Source: Caldifarciminota bacterium (lineage in GTDB: Bacteria > Hydrothermota > Hydrothermia > B15-G9 > WFZT01). From it: a stretch of 13,625 bases of DNA. The DNA lies in NCBI GenBank assembly GCA_026991055.1, contig JALXCE010000266.1, forward strand, positions 1 to 13,625. The letters are read 5' to 3'. This document shows positions 1 to 7,106 of this stretch, one piece after another (within the stretch, counting starts at the first letter, position 1; the number at the start of each line of letters is the position of its first letter). Under the pieces are notes generated by a model. That model was not told the origin of the DNA. It worked only from the letters and a program-made list of their open reading frames with translations, and made no database searches. The translations under genes and the position numbers were made by a program.

Positions 1-96
1 GACCATGGCATCACAAGATGGGCTGAACGACTGGGAGTTAGAACAGTCAATCCAAAGGCTTTAAAATCCATTGTTGACAAGTATGTGAAAAAATAG
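1..96 (+). CDS. C-terminal end of an unidentified gene
   Basis: The first 93 bases read without a stop in frame 1 and end at TAG (94-96). They give a 31-residue tail that starts DHGITRWAERLGVRTV and ends in a basic YVKK. The stop lies 11 nt before the gcvPB start, so the gene is almost certainly cotranscribed with gcvPB. In many bacteria the gene here would be gcvPA, but this tail does not look like the end of GcvPA. The pattern of an Asp-His followed by an Arg/Leu-rich helix and a VRTV strand loosely recalls the end of PIN/NYN-type nuclease folds. That resemblance is too weak for a call, so the product is left unidentified. Confidence 0.6.
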   Translation, partial: DHGITRWAERLGVRTVNPKALKSIVDKYVKK

Positions 97-107
97 GAGG
101 AATTTTT

Positions 108-1550
108 ATGCCGGAGAAATTAATTATCGAGCTTTCAAAGAAAGGCAGGAAGGGTTATTCTCTCCCGAAATTGGATGTTGAGGAGAGAAATTTAGCTGAC
201 CTTATCCCGGAGAAACTCATCAGGAAAAGTGAGCCGAATCTCCCGGAAGTGACGGAAAACGAGGTTGTAAGGCACTTCGTTAGACTTTCAAACATGAATT
301 ACAACGTGGATAAAGGCTTCTATCCCCTTGGCTCGTGCACCATGAAGTACAATCCCAAGATCAACGAAAAGCTTGCGAGACTCGAGGGATTTCTGAATAT
401 TCATCCGCTGCAGCCTGCATCCACAGTTCAGGGTGCTCTGAAATTGATGAAGACACTTGAGAATCTTCTTGCCGAGATTGCGGGGTTTGATGCCATTTCC
501 CTTCAGCCTGCTGCAGGGGCGCACGGAGAGCTCACAAGTATGATGATTGTCAGAAGATACCACGAGAAGCAGGGAAATCCCAGAAAATACGTGCTCATAC
601 CAGATTCGGCGCATGGAACAAATCCCGCTTCCGTGACCATTTCCGGTTACATTGCAAAGCAGATTAAGTCCAACGAACGTGGAAGGGTTGACCTTGATGA
701 TCTCAAAAAGAATTTGAATGAAGATGTGGCTGCATTCATGGTCACAAACCCCAACACCCTGGGACTCTTTGAAACGGATATAATTGAAATATCAAAGATG
801 GTGCACGATGTGGGCGGTTTGATGTACATGGACGGGGCGAATCTGAATGCTCTCGTGGGTTATATCAGGCCCGGTGACATTGGATTTGACGTGATGCACT
901 TCAATCTCCACAAGACATTTTCCACACCTCATGGTGGAGGTGGGCCTGGCTCCGGCCCTGTGGGAGTCAAAAAGTTTCTCGAGCCATTTCTGCCAGTGCC
1001 AAGAATTGTTGAAAAGGATGGCAAATACGAGCTTTCGTATGATTTTCCAGATTCCATCGGCAAGGTCCATTTCTTCTATGGGAATTTCAACGTTTTCATA
1101 AAGGCACTCACCTACATTCTGATGATGGGAGAAGAGGGGCTGAAGAAGGTTGCAGAAAATGCTGTGATCAACGCAAATTACTTGAAATCCTTGCTGGAAG
1201 AAGAATATCAGTTGCCCTACAAGGGACACTGCATGCACGAGTTTGTTCTTTCCGGTAAATTCCTGCGCAAGTATGGGAAGGTTAGAACCCTCGATGTGGC
1301 GAAGAGGTTGCTTGACTATGGATTTCATGCTCCGACAATTTACTTCCCGCTTATTGTTTCTGAGGCATTGATGATCGAGCCCACAGAGACTGAGAGCAAG
1401 GAAACCCTTGACGCATTTGCAGAGACCATGATTAAGATTAAGAAGGAGGCAATGGAAAATCCTGAGTTGCTCCATTCTGCACCGCACAACACTCCTGTCA
1501 GAAGGTTAGATGAGGTGAAGGCGGCAAGAGAATTGAAGGTGAGGTGGTGA
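108..1550 (+). CDS. gcvPB: Glycine dehydrogenase (decarboxylating) subunit 2, P-protein
   Basis: This is the PLP-binding half of the split P-protein of the cytoplasmic glycine cleavage system. With GcvPA it decarboxylates glycine and passes the aminomethyl group to lipoyl-GcvH. The 480 residues match the usual length of the subunit. The PLP motif FNLHKTFSTPHGGGGPG is visible, with the Schiff-base lysine at K269. Upstream are the family blocks YPLGSCTMKYNPK (about 73-85) and QPAAGAHGE (about 133-141), and DSAHGTNPAS lies near residue 170. The start is set by a GGAGG at about 96-100, 7 nt before the ATG. The stop is 1 nt before ccmC, so the genes are probably translationally coupled. No gcvPA, gcvH or gcvT is in the window, and the gene just upstream does not look like gcvPA, so the partner subunit may lie elsewhere. 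The family call is very secure. Confidence 0.97.
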   Translation: MPEKLIIELSKKGRKGYSLPKLDVEERNLADLIPEKLIRKSEPNLPEVTENEVVRHFVRLSNMNYNVDKGFYPLGSCTMKYNPKINEKLARLEGFLNIHPLQPASTVQGALKLMKTLENLLAEIAGFDAISLQPAAGAHGELTSMMIVRRYHEKQGNPRKYVLIPDSAHGTNPASVTISGYIAKQIKSNERGRVDLDDLKKNLNEDVAAFMVTNPNTLGLFETDIIEISKMVHDVGGLMYMDGANLNALVGYIRPGDIGFDVMHFNLHKTFSTPHGGGGPGSGPVGVKKFLEPFLPVPRIVEKDGKYELSYDFPDSIGKVHFFYGNFNVFIKALTYILMMGEEGLKKVAENAVINANYLKSLLEEEYQLPYKGHCMHEFVLSGKFLRKYGKVRTLDVAKRLLDYGFHAPTIYFPLIVSEALMIEPTETESKETLDAFAETMIKIKKEAMENPELLHSAPHNTPVRRLDEVKAARELKVRW

Positions 1551-1551
1551 G

Positions 1552-2259
1552 ATGAAAAATAAGCTATACAGATTATTCCTGTGGCTCACGCTTCCCATGG
1601 TAATACTTGCTCTGTATGGAGCGTTCATCTATGCCCCCCGTGCCAAATGGCCCGGCGCCCATGGTGTGATTCTTGGTGAAATCCAGAGGATCTTTTACTT
1701 CCACGTGCCACTTGCCTGGGTGATGATGCTTGCCTTTGCGGTAACCTTTGTTTTTAGTATCCTTTATCTCGCTCGTCCAAAATTATGGTACGATGTGGTT
1801 GCCTCGGCCTCCGCTGAAATAGGGCTTGTATTTGCCACACTGGCTATCCTCACGGGTTCAATGTGGGCGAAACCCGCGTGGGGAACCTACTGGACATGGG
1901 ACCCGAGACTCACAACCATGCTGCTCCTCTGGTTTATCTTTGTCGGTTACTTCATCCTGCGGGAGTTTGTGGATGAAGATGAGAAAAGGGCAAGGCTTTC
2001 TGCTATAATTGCGATAATTGGTTTTCTGGATGTCCCTCTCGTGTTTATTTCAGTGAGGCTGTGGCGTTCGCTCCATCCTGTGGTTATTGAAAGCTCGAAG
2101 AAAGGATTTTCTATTGCCCCCAAAATGCTTCACGCGCTACTTTTTTCACTTCTCACTTTTACCATACTTTATGCGGTTTTGCTGCATATCAGGGTACATT
2201 TAGGTGAGGCTGAGCTTAAAATTAAAACATTGAAGAGAAAAGCAATGGAGGAATTTTAA
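1552..2259 (+). CDS. ccmC: Cytochrome c biogenesis heme-handling protein CcmC
   Basis: An inner-membrane protein of the heme-handling (HHP/CcsA-CcmC-CcmF) superfamily. In System I cytochrome c maturation CcmC presents heme for attachment to the chaperone CcmE. The 235 residues fit CcmC (about 240) rather than CcmF or CcsA, and six hydrophobic segments can be seen (about 8-26, 50-74, 88-106, 119-138, 147-166, 190-213). The tryptophan-rich WWD signature WGTYWTWDP lies at 110-118, between the third and fourth segments. The two expected heme-ligand histidines are present: H51 in FHVP and H175 in RSLHP. The ATG comes 1 nt after the gcvPB stop, and the gene's own 3' end carries the GGAGG used by eno. 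No ccmA, ccmB, ccmE or ccmF is nearby, so this is a lone ccm gene here, with the rest elsewhere or absent. Confidence 0.9.
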   Translation: MKNKLYRLFLWLTLPMVILALYGAFIYAPRAKWPGAHGVILGEIQRIFYFHVPLAWVMMLAFAVTFVFSILYLARPKLWYDVVASASAEIGLVFATLAILTGSMWAKPAWGTYWTWDPRLTTMLLLWFIFVGYFILREFVDEDEKRARLSAIIAIIGFLDVPLVFISVRLWRSLHPVVIESSKKGFSIAPKMLHALLFSLLTFTILYAVLLHIRVHLGEAELKIKTLKRKAMEEF

Positions 2260-2260
2260 G

Positions 2261-3538
2261 ATGGCAAAGATAAAGAAAATCTGGGCAAGAGAAGTTCTCG
2301 ATTCTCGTGGAAATCCAACTGTTCAGGTGGATTGCTGGCTCGACGATGGTTCTTTTGGTCGAGCCACTGTGCCGTCCGGGGCGTCCACGGGTAAGCATGA
2401 GGCCCTTGAGCTCCGTGATGGCGATAAGGACAGATACGGTGGAAAAGGAGTGCTCAAGGCAGTTGCCAATGTGAATGAGAAAATTGCCCCTGAGTTAGAG
2501 GGTAAGGACGCAATGAATCAGGCGGCAGTTGATGACTTCCTTATCAGTCTTGATGGCACTGAAAATAAATCCAAGCTCGGAGCAAATGCTATTCTTGGCG
2601 TTTCCATGGCTGTGCTTAAAGCTGCGGCTGCGTCCGTCGGATTACCCCTTTACCGCTATATCGGCGGAGCCAATGCCAAGATCATGCCTGTTCCGTTTAT
2701 GAATGTCATCAATGGCGGCGTTCACGCAGATAACAACCTTGATATTCAGGAATTTCTGATTGTGCCCCTTGGAGCTCCCAATTTTAGAGAGGCGCTTCGC
2801 TACGGAGCAGAAACATTTCACACCCTCAAGAAGATTTTGAAAGAGAGGGGGGATTTCACGGGAGTTGGAGACGAAGGTGGATTTGCTCCGAATTTGAATA
2901 ACACCGAAGAAGCACTTTCCATCCTGGTGGAAGCCATTGAAAAAGCAGGATATGCACCGGGGCAGGATATTGCCCTTGCAATAGACTCCGCCGCCTCAGA
3001 ATTCTACAGAGACGGAAAATATTATTTAGACGGCAAAGAATTTACAGCCGAAGAGCTGGCAGATTACTACGGTGAAATGTTTGAGAAATTCCCTCTTGTC
3101 TCATTTGAAGACCCGTTTGCTGAGGAGGACTGGGAGGGATTTAAACTATTCACGGCCAAATTTGGGGATAAAGTCCAGATTATCGGAGATGACATTTACG
3201 TAACCAATGTGAAGCTCATTTCGAGAGGAATTAAGGAAAAGGCCTCAAATTCCGTATTGATTAAGCTAAACCAGATTGGCACAGTAACGGAGACGCTTGA
3301 GGCCATTGAGCTTGCCCACAAGGCAGGATTTACTGCAGTTATTTCTCACCGCTCAGGTGAAACCGAAGATACCACCATTGCGGACCTGGCCGTGGGCGCA
3401 AATACAGGCATGATAAAAACAGGCTCTCTATCCAGGTCTGAAAGGATAGCCAAATACAACAGGCTCCTTCAGATTGAGGAGGAGCTCTCCTACACTGCAA
3501 TCTACCTGGGTAGAAGGGCTTTGAATCCCAAGCCATGA
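2261..3538 (+). CDS. eno: Enolase (phosphopyruvate hydratase)
   Basis: Cytoplasmic glycolytic and gluconeogenic enzyme that interconverts 2-phosphoglycerate and phosphoenolpyruvate with Mg2+. Its 425 residues are of normal length. Conserved blocks appear in order: AREVLDSRGNPTVQ at the N-terminus, the loop PSGASTG, VGDEGGFAPN with the catalytic acid E205, the metal-site segments DSAASEF, SFEDPF and GDDIYVTN, and the enolase signature LIKLNQIGTVTET with the catalytic base K335. SHRSGETEDTTIADLAV then forms the C-terminal substrate site. A GGAGG about 10 nt upstream, inside the end of ccmC, sets the start. The stop overlaps the next ATG by 4 nt (ATGA at 3535-3538). All key residues seem intact. 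Confidence 0.99.
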   Translation: MAKIKKIWAREVLDSRGNPTVQVDCWLDDGSFGRATVPSGASTGKHEALELRDGDKDRYGGKGVLKAVANVNEKIAPELEGKDAMNQAAVDDFLISLDGTENKSKLGANAILGVSMAVLKAAAASVGLPLYRYIGGANAKIMPVPFMNVINGGVHADNNLDIQEFLIVPLGAPNFREALRYGAETFHTLKKILKERGDFTGVGDEGGFAPNLNNTEEALSILVEAIEKAGYAPGQDIALAIDSAASEFYRDGKYYLDGKEFTAEELADYYGEMFEKFPLVSFEDPFAEEDWEGFKLFTAKFGDKVQIIGDDIYVTNVKLISRGIKEKASNSVLIKLNQIGTVTETLEAIELAHKAGFTAVISHRSGETEDTTIADLAVGANTGMIKTGSLSRSERIAKYNRLLQIEEELSYTAIYLGRRALNPKP

Positions 3539-3834
3539 ACAGCTTTAAGATAATTTTCTCAAAAATAAAGGAGATAATCACAGCGGCGCTTATTCTGGGC
3601 CTTGTTTTTTACACTGCTTTTCACGTAAACAAGGCCCTTAAAGGGTATATCAATTCGTCTCGCCAATACATGGAGGCGCGGGATACCCTTATGGTCGCCC
3701 GCGTGGAGAAAATTTTAAGAGGCCGGAAAATCCAGTACCTTAAGTCCAGGGAAGGTAAAAAGGCCATGTTTATCAAGTCCGGATTCATCCCAGCTGGCTA
3801 CACTGTTTACCGCATGAAGAGGAAGGGAAAATGA
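3535..3834 (+). CDS. Small single-pass membrane protein, FtsB/DivIC-like
   Basis: A 99-residue protein with a basic N-terminus, one membrane segment (about 14-31, ITAALILGLVFYTAFHV) and then a charged helical stretch (about 33-75). The C-terminal end, SGFIPAGYTVYRMK, echoes the 'lg.v.pGE.vy.i' ending of septum-formation initiators (FtsB/DivIC), which bridge FtsL and FtsQ in the divisome. Size, topology and the position directly after eno all suit FtsB, since eno-ftsB is a common pair in bacteria. The heptad repeat is weak, however, and the helix lacks an obvious leucine zipper. The start overlaps the eno stop and the stop overlaps the next start by 4 nt, which implies translational coupling. 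The family call is inference; the gene itself is well supported by its packing. Confidence 0.6.
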   Translation: MNSFKIIFSKIKEIITAALILGLVFYTAFHVNKALKGYINSSRQYMEARDTLMVARVEKILRGRKIQYLKSREGKKAMFIKSGFIPAGYTVYRMKRKGK

Positions 3835-4859
3835 GAATCTCGGATTTCAGGAGTGATACCATAACGAAGCCCACTGAACGAATGCGGGAGGCCATGAGAA
3901 ATGCTGTGGTAGGGGATGATGTGCTCGGTGACGACCCTACGGTGAAAAGGCTTGAGGAAATTGCTGCAAAAAGGGTTGGGAAGGAAGCAGCACTATTTGT
4001 CCCCTCAGGCACAATGGGAAATGCCATTGCAGTCAAGGTATGGACCAACGAAGGTGAAGAGGTTATAGTCGAAGAGAAGGCGCACATTTACAACTTTGAA
4101 TCCGGACATCTTGCGTTTATTTCAAGAGTTATTCCGAGACCTCTACCTTCGAAAAGAGGAGTCTATGACCTCGATTTATTGAGGAAAGCAGTGAATAAAC
4201 GAAAAGATTACCACGTGCCGCAGCCCACGTTGATAACACTTGAGAATACACATAATTTCTGGGGTGGGGCTGTGATTCCACTTGAGCATTTTAAAGAGGT
4301 ACGGAAAATCGCCGACGAGCGCGGTATCAAAGTGCACCTTGACGGGGCAAGGATATTCAACGCTTCCATCGCCAGTGGGGTTCCTGCTTATGAATATGCC
4401 TCTTACGTAGATTCCATAATGTTTTGCCTCAGTAAGGGGCTTGGAGCTCCCATAGGCTCAATGCTTGCAGGACCACGCGAGTTCATTGATAAAGCAAGGC
4501 ATGTGAGAAAGATGCTTGGTGGTGGCATGAGGCAGGTGGGTGTAATTGCAGCAGCAGGAATTATTGCCCTTGAGGAGATGGTTGATAGGTTAAAAGAGGA
4601 CCATAGGCGTGCAAAAATCCTTGCGGAGGGCTTATCAAAGTTACCCGGAATCGAAATTAATCCTGACGACGTAGAAACCAACATCCTGTTTTTCAAAGTA
4701 AGGGCAATGAGTGCCCCAGAGCTTGTTAACAAGCTAAGGGAGCATGGTGTCCTTGCGCTTGCCCTCTCCGATGAGGACGTGAGGATGGTTACAAGTAAAG
4801 AGGTGGATGACGAAGATATCCACCACGCCCTTGAGGTTTTCGAGAAAATACTGGGGTAA
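3831..4859 (+). CDS. ltaE: Low-specificity L-threonine aldolase
   Basis: A PLP enzyme of fold type I that cleaves L-threonine or L-allo-threonine to glycine and acetaldehyde in the cytoplasm. The 342 residues match the family. The N-terminal blocks DFRSDTITKPTERMREAM and VGDDVLGDDPTVKRLEE are diagnostic, as is the cofactor segment FVPSGTMGN. LENTHNFWGG and HLDGARIFNA (the PLP-contacting Asp and Arg) follow. FCLSKGLGAPIGS holds the Schiff-base lysine K202. The start overlaps the previous stop by 4 nt. This is the last gene of the packed unit. Because it makes glycine, it fits in one transcript with gcvPB, which consumes it. No hairpin terminator is evident in the 57 nt that follow. Confidence 0.96.
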   Translation: MRISDFRSDTITKPTERMREAMRNAVVGDDVLGDDPTVKRLEEIAAKRVGKEAALFVPSGTMGNAIAVKVWTNEGEEVIVEEKAHIYNFESGHLAFISRVIPRPLPSKRGVYDLDLLRKAVNKRKDYHVPQPTLITLENTHNFWGGAVIPLEHFKEVRKIADERGIKVHLDGARIFNASIASGVPAYEYASYVDSIMFCLSKGLGAPIGSMLAGPREFIDKARHVRKMLGGGMRQVGVIAAAGIIALEEMVDRLKEDHRRAKILAEGLSKLPGIEINPDDVETNILFFKVRAMSAPELVNKLREHGVLALALSDEDVRMVTSKEVDDEDIHHALEVFEKILG

Positions 4860-4880
4860 CATTCTGATTAAAGTGCCTGG

Positions 4881-4912
4881 TTGACAGAGTAGGGGACGGG
4901 CATAATTATAAA
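4881..4912 (+). promoter_or_regulatory. Candidate promoter for the DUF763 gene, near-leaderless
   Basis: TTGACA (4881-4886) is followed by an AT-rich box that can be read as CATAAT (4901-4906, spacing 14) or TATAAA (4907-4912, spacing 20). Neither spacing is ideal. Either -10 would start the transcript within a few bases of the ATG at 4917, and no Shine-Dalgarno is present between box and ATG. Confidence 0.45.
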
Positions 4913-4916
4913 CACG

Positions 4917-5984
4917 ATGAGAACCGGAGTTGCCAATCTACCCTTGCACGGAGGTAAAGCTCCCCGCTGGCTTTTCAACCGCATGAAGGTGCTGGCCGAG
5001 AAGATTCTGGAGCTAATTGCCATTGAGTTTGGACCTGAGGAAATTGTTAAACGCCTCTCCGACCCTTTCTGGTTTCAATCTCTCGGGAACGTTATGGGCT
5101 TTGACTGGCATTCGTCTGGACTGACCACTACAACAACTGGTGCCATCAAGGAAGCTCTAAAAAAGATCGGGCCAGAAATCGGTGTTTTCATGGCTGGCGG
5201 CAAGGGCAGGACTTCGAGAAAAACTCCTGACGAGTTACGTATTATCGGCGAAAAATTCGGGATAAATGCTGAACCTCTAATTTATGCGAGTCGAATGGCA
5301 GCAAAGGTTGATTCAACGGCCATCCAGGATGGCTATCAGATTTATCATCATACTATAATTTTCACCAGGTCCGGTTTATGGGCCGTGGTGCAGCAGGGAA
5401 TGAATGAGCGCACCCGTTATGCAAGACGATATCACTGGATCAAAACGGAAAATTTTGTTAATGCTCCTCACACGGCTATTGTTACTGAGAAAAAGTCAAA
5501 ATTTGTCATTGATACAGTGGCAAAGGATGCTGGACAGGCTCGAAAAGTCATAACTGAACTTTCACGCGAAAATCCGGACAAGATTTTGAAGGAGCTCAAA
5601 AACCTGCGAGAGTTAAATTTACCGGCAAGGCACCAGCTGCTCCTCAGGGATATTAATCCAGACAGGATTAAGAAAATCTTTATCTCTACCTATGAGAGGC
5701 AGCCTGAAAATTTCGAATCCCTTCTTGGAATCCGGGGACTTGGGCCAAAGAGCCTCAGGGCGCTCGCACTTCTATCGGATGTTATCTACGGGGCGCCACC
5801 AAGTTATACTGATCCGGCCATATATTCTTACGCCCATGGTGGAAAGGATGGTATACCCTATCCTGTTGATCGAAAGCTTTACGATAATTCCATAGAAATC
5901 CTTGAAAGAGCGATAAAAGAGTCGAATTTGGGCCGTGAGGAAAAACTCAAGGCACTACGACGCCTTGCAAGATTTACGAGATAA
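4917..5984 (+). CDS. DUF763 family protein with a helix-hairpin-helix motif
   Basis: The 355 residues open with RTGVANLPLHGGKAPRWLF, the hallmark start of DUF763, and continue with the conserved stretch WFQSLGNVMGFDWHSSGLTT. DUF763 is found mostly in archaea and thermophilic bacteria and has no established function. Further in, SRMAAKVDSTAIQDGYQIYHH (about 125-145) is also typical and is rich in potential catalytic or metal-binding His, Asp and Gln. A helix-hairpin-helix-like segment GIRGLGPKSLRAL (about 271-283) resembles the backbone-binding motif of DNA glycosylases and suggests nucleic-acid contact, followed by a YSYAHGGKDGIPYPVDR block. The ATG has no ribosome binding site but has an AT-rich box just ahead. 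It stands alone between ltaE and the aldolase gene. The family is secure; the role is unknown. Confidence 0.9.
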   Translation: MRTGVANLPLHGGKAPRWLFNRMKVLAEKILELIAIEFGPEEIVKRLSDPFWFQSLGNVMGFDWHSSGLTTTTTGAIKEALKKIGPEIGVFMAGGKGRTSRKTPDELRIIGEKFGINAEPLIYASRMAAKVDSTAIQDGYQIYHHTIIFTRSGLWAVVQQGMNERTRYARRYHWIKTENFVNAPHTAIVTEKKSKFVIDTVAKDAGQARKVITELSRENPDKILKELKNLRELNLPARHQLLLRDINPDRIKKIFISTYERQPENFESLLGIRGLGPKSLRALALLSDVIYGAPPSYTDPAIYSYAHGGKDGIPYPVDRKLYDNSIEILERAIKESNLGREEKLKALRRLARFTR

Positions 5985-6120
5985 AGGTTTTCCCTCATTG
6001 TTGGTCATATAAAAAGCGAACTAATTTAGAGAATGACACCGATGAACTCTCCTGATAGAGAGGCGAGCAATACAAACTGAGATTAACGATTTCATTTCCA
6101 CCAATTCAGGAGTTTGACCT

Positions 6121-6126
6121 TATAAT
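6121..6126 (+). promoter_or_regulatory. Perfect -10 box implying a leaderless aldolase mRNA
   Basis: A perfect TATAAT ends 7 nt before the ATG at 6134, so transcription would begin at or next to the A of the start codon. There is no Shine-Dalgarno. No -35 is recognisable at 16-18 bp spacing (the bases there are CCACCA-like). A TTGACC sits directly upstream of the -10, too close to act as its -35. Confidence 0.5.
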
Positions 6127-6133
6127 TTTCGAC

Positions 6134-6706
6134 ATGGACTACCGAAAAGAGATTGTCAAATACGCAAAATTGATGTGTGAAAAAGGGTATTCAGTGGCAA
6201 CCGATGGAAACCTCAGTGTCCTGATGGATGACGGAAATATTTTGATAACTCCCTCCGGTTTTAGAAAAGGGGAGGTGACAGAGGATTCGCTTGTTGTCAT
6301 ATCAAAGAATGGTGAGAAGATTGAGGGAAAGTACGAGCCCTCAATGGAAAAATGGATGCACATTTTTATCTATGAGGTGAGAGAGGATGTAAAGGCAATT
6401 GTCCATGCACATCCCCCCTACGCCACGGCATTCTCATTGCAGATGCCAAGGGAATACGAGCCTGTTCTTCCGGAAATTAAGATGTTTATTGGTAAATTTG
6501 GCTTTGTGGCATTCAAAGAGCCGGGGACGCTGGAGCTTGCCAATCTCGTTAAAGAAAAAGCTCCAAATTACAACGTCCTAATACTCCAGAAACATGGAAT
6601 CGTAACCTACGGTAAATCTCTTTTTGATGCCTTTAACAATTTAGAGAGGCTTGAATTTGAAATAAAAATCCGAGCCCTTAAGAACCTCTTTAAATTCCAG
6701 CACTAA
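6134..6706 (+). CDS. Zinc-dependent class II aldolase (L-fuculose-phosphate aldolase type)
   Basis: A 190-residue member of the class II aldolase/adducin superfamily, which uses Zn2+ to form or cleave C-C bonds in sugar phosphates such as fuculose-1-phosphate or ribulose-phosphate-type substrates. The family motifs appear in order: DGNLS, the phosphate-binding TPSG, PSMEKWMH with the catalytic E72, VHAHPPYA with zinc ligands H91 and H93, and LQKHGIVTYG with the third ligand H154. Length and residue spacing are close to FucA (H92, H94, H155 in E. coli). Related enzymes such as methylthioribulose-1-phosphate dehydratase or short epimerases share these motifs, so the exact substrate cannot be read from the sequence, and no sugar-pathway neighbour helps. 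It appears to be transcribed alone from a -10 box just before the ATG. Confidence 0.9.
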   Translation: MDYRKEIVKYAKLMCEKGYSVATDGNLSVLMDDGNILITPSGFRKGEVTEDSLVVISKNGEKIEGKYEPSMEKWMHIFIYEVREDVKAIVHAHPPYATAFSLQMPREYEPVLPEIKMFIGKFGFVAFKEPGTLELANLVKEKAPNYNVLILQKHGIVTYGKSLFDAFNNLERLEFEIKIRALKNLFKFQH

Positions 6707-6840
6707 AATAACAGGGACTCACTATACAAACTATGTAGGGTTTGATAATGTATCCCCCTCTTCAACGACTAAATAAAAGTGTTCGGAATAAATCTGGTCC
6801 TCAGTTGAGTTCCGGATCATCAGGAATATACACGGTTTAC

Positions 6841-6947
6841 CTATCGTATGAGCTTGTCTGAAAATGTAGCTCCATCCTCCCCCACGCACGTAGTGCGTGG
6901 GGGAGGAGACAGGTGGGGGAATTCTTTGAACACGCTTACTATCGTAT
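6841..6947. mobile_element. MITE-like element A with 9-bp target duplication
   Basis: An 89-bp element (6850-6938) flanked by the direct repeat CTATCGTAT (6841-6849 and 6939-6947). Its left end GAGCTTGTCTGAAAAT and the reverse complement of its right end (TAAGCGTGTTCAAAGAAT) are imperfect inverted repeats. They resemble the ends of the copy at 10674. The core is a perfect 15-bp hairpin (arms 6875-6889 and 6893-6907, loop GTA) followed by AGGTGGGGG, shared with the two other copies. It has no coding capacity. It is shorter than its relatives because the AT-rich right part is missing. It occupies the centre of the 400-base noncoding gap between the aldolase and the large exported protein; the rest of that gap (6707-6840, 6948-7106) shows no gene. 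Confidence 0.75.
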
Positions 6948-7041
6948 TTAAAAGTCATGAGAATCTTTGCAAAATTACTTAATTTGTATCGATTCAGGGA
7001 TTAAAACTGCGCTCGATGGGTTCACATCTCATACCAATATT

Positions 7042-7054
7042 TTCCAATTTGGAA
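7042..7054. promoter_or_regulatory. Small palindrome upstream of the exported-protein gene
   Basis: TTCCAA-T-TTGGAA is a perfect 6+6 inverted repeat ending 52 nt before the start at 7107. It could be an operator. No convincing -35/-10 pair was found around it, so the call rests on symmetry alone. Confidence 0.2.
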
Positions 7055-7094
7055 CAAATTGAGAAATTCAGGGTCTAACTATTCGTTCTCAAAC

Positions 7095-7106
7095 AAGGAG
7101 GTGATC
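7095..7106 (+). promoter_or_regulatory. 12-nt perfect Shine-Dalgarno
   Basis: AAGGAGGTGATC matches the complement of the conserved bacterial 16S rRNA 3' end over 12 nt and abuts the ATG at 7107. It fixes that ATG as the start and rules out the upstream in-frame TTG at 7059. Such full complementarity is uncommon and points to strong initiation. Confidence 0.85.

Noticed and set aside
1..96. The partial first gene as gcvPA
   Set aside because: The visible tail (DHGITRWAERLGVRTVNPKA) does not resemble the usual GcvPA C-terminus.
6875..6907. Hairpins of the three elements as ordinary intrinsic terminators
   Set aside because: They are not followed directly by a T tract and lie upstream of promoters. 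They are also part of bounded elements, two of which have target duplications.
6731..6958. 75-residue minus-strand reading frame
   Set aside because: It runs through element A and its hairpin, has no SD, and its composition is repeat-derived (PPPVSSPTHYVRGGG).
7059..7106. Earlier TTG start for the large exported protein
   Set aside because: It has no SD and would put 16 polar residues before the signal peptide. The ATG at 7107 has a perfect 12-nt SD.
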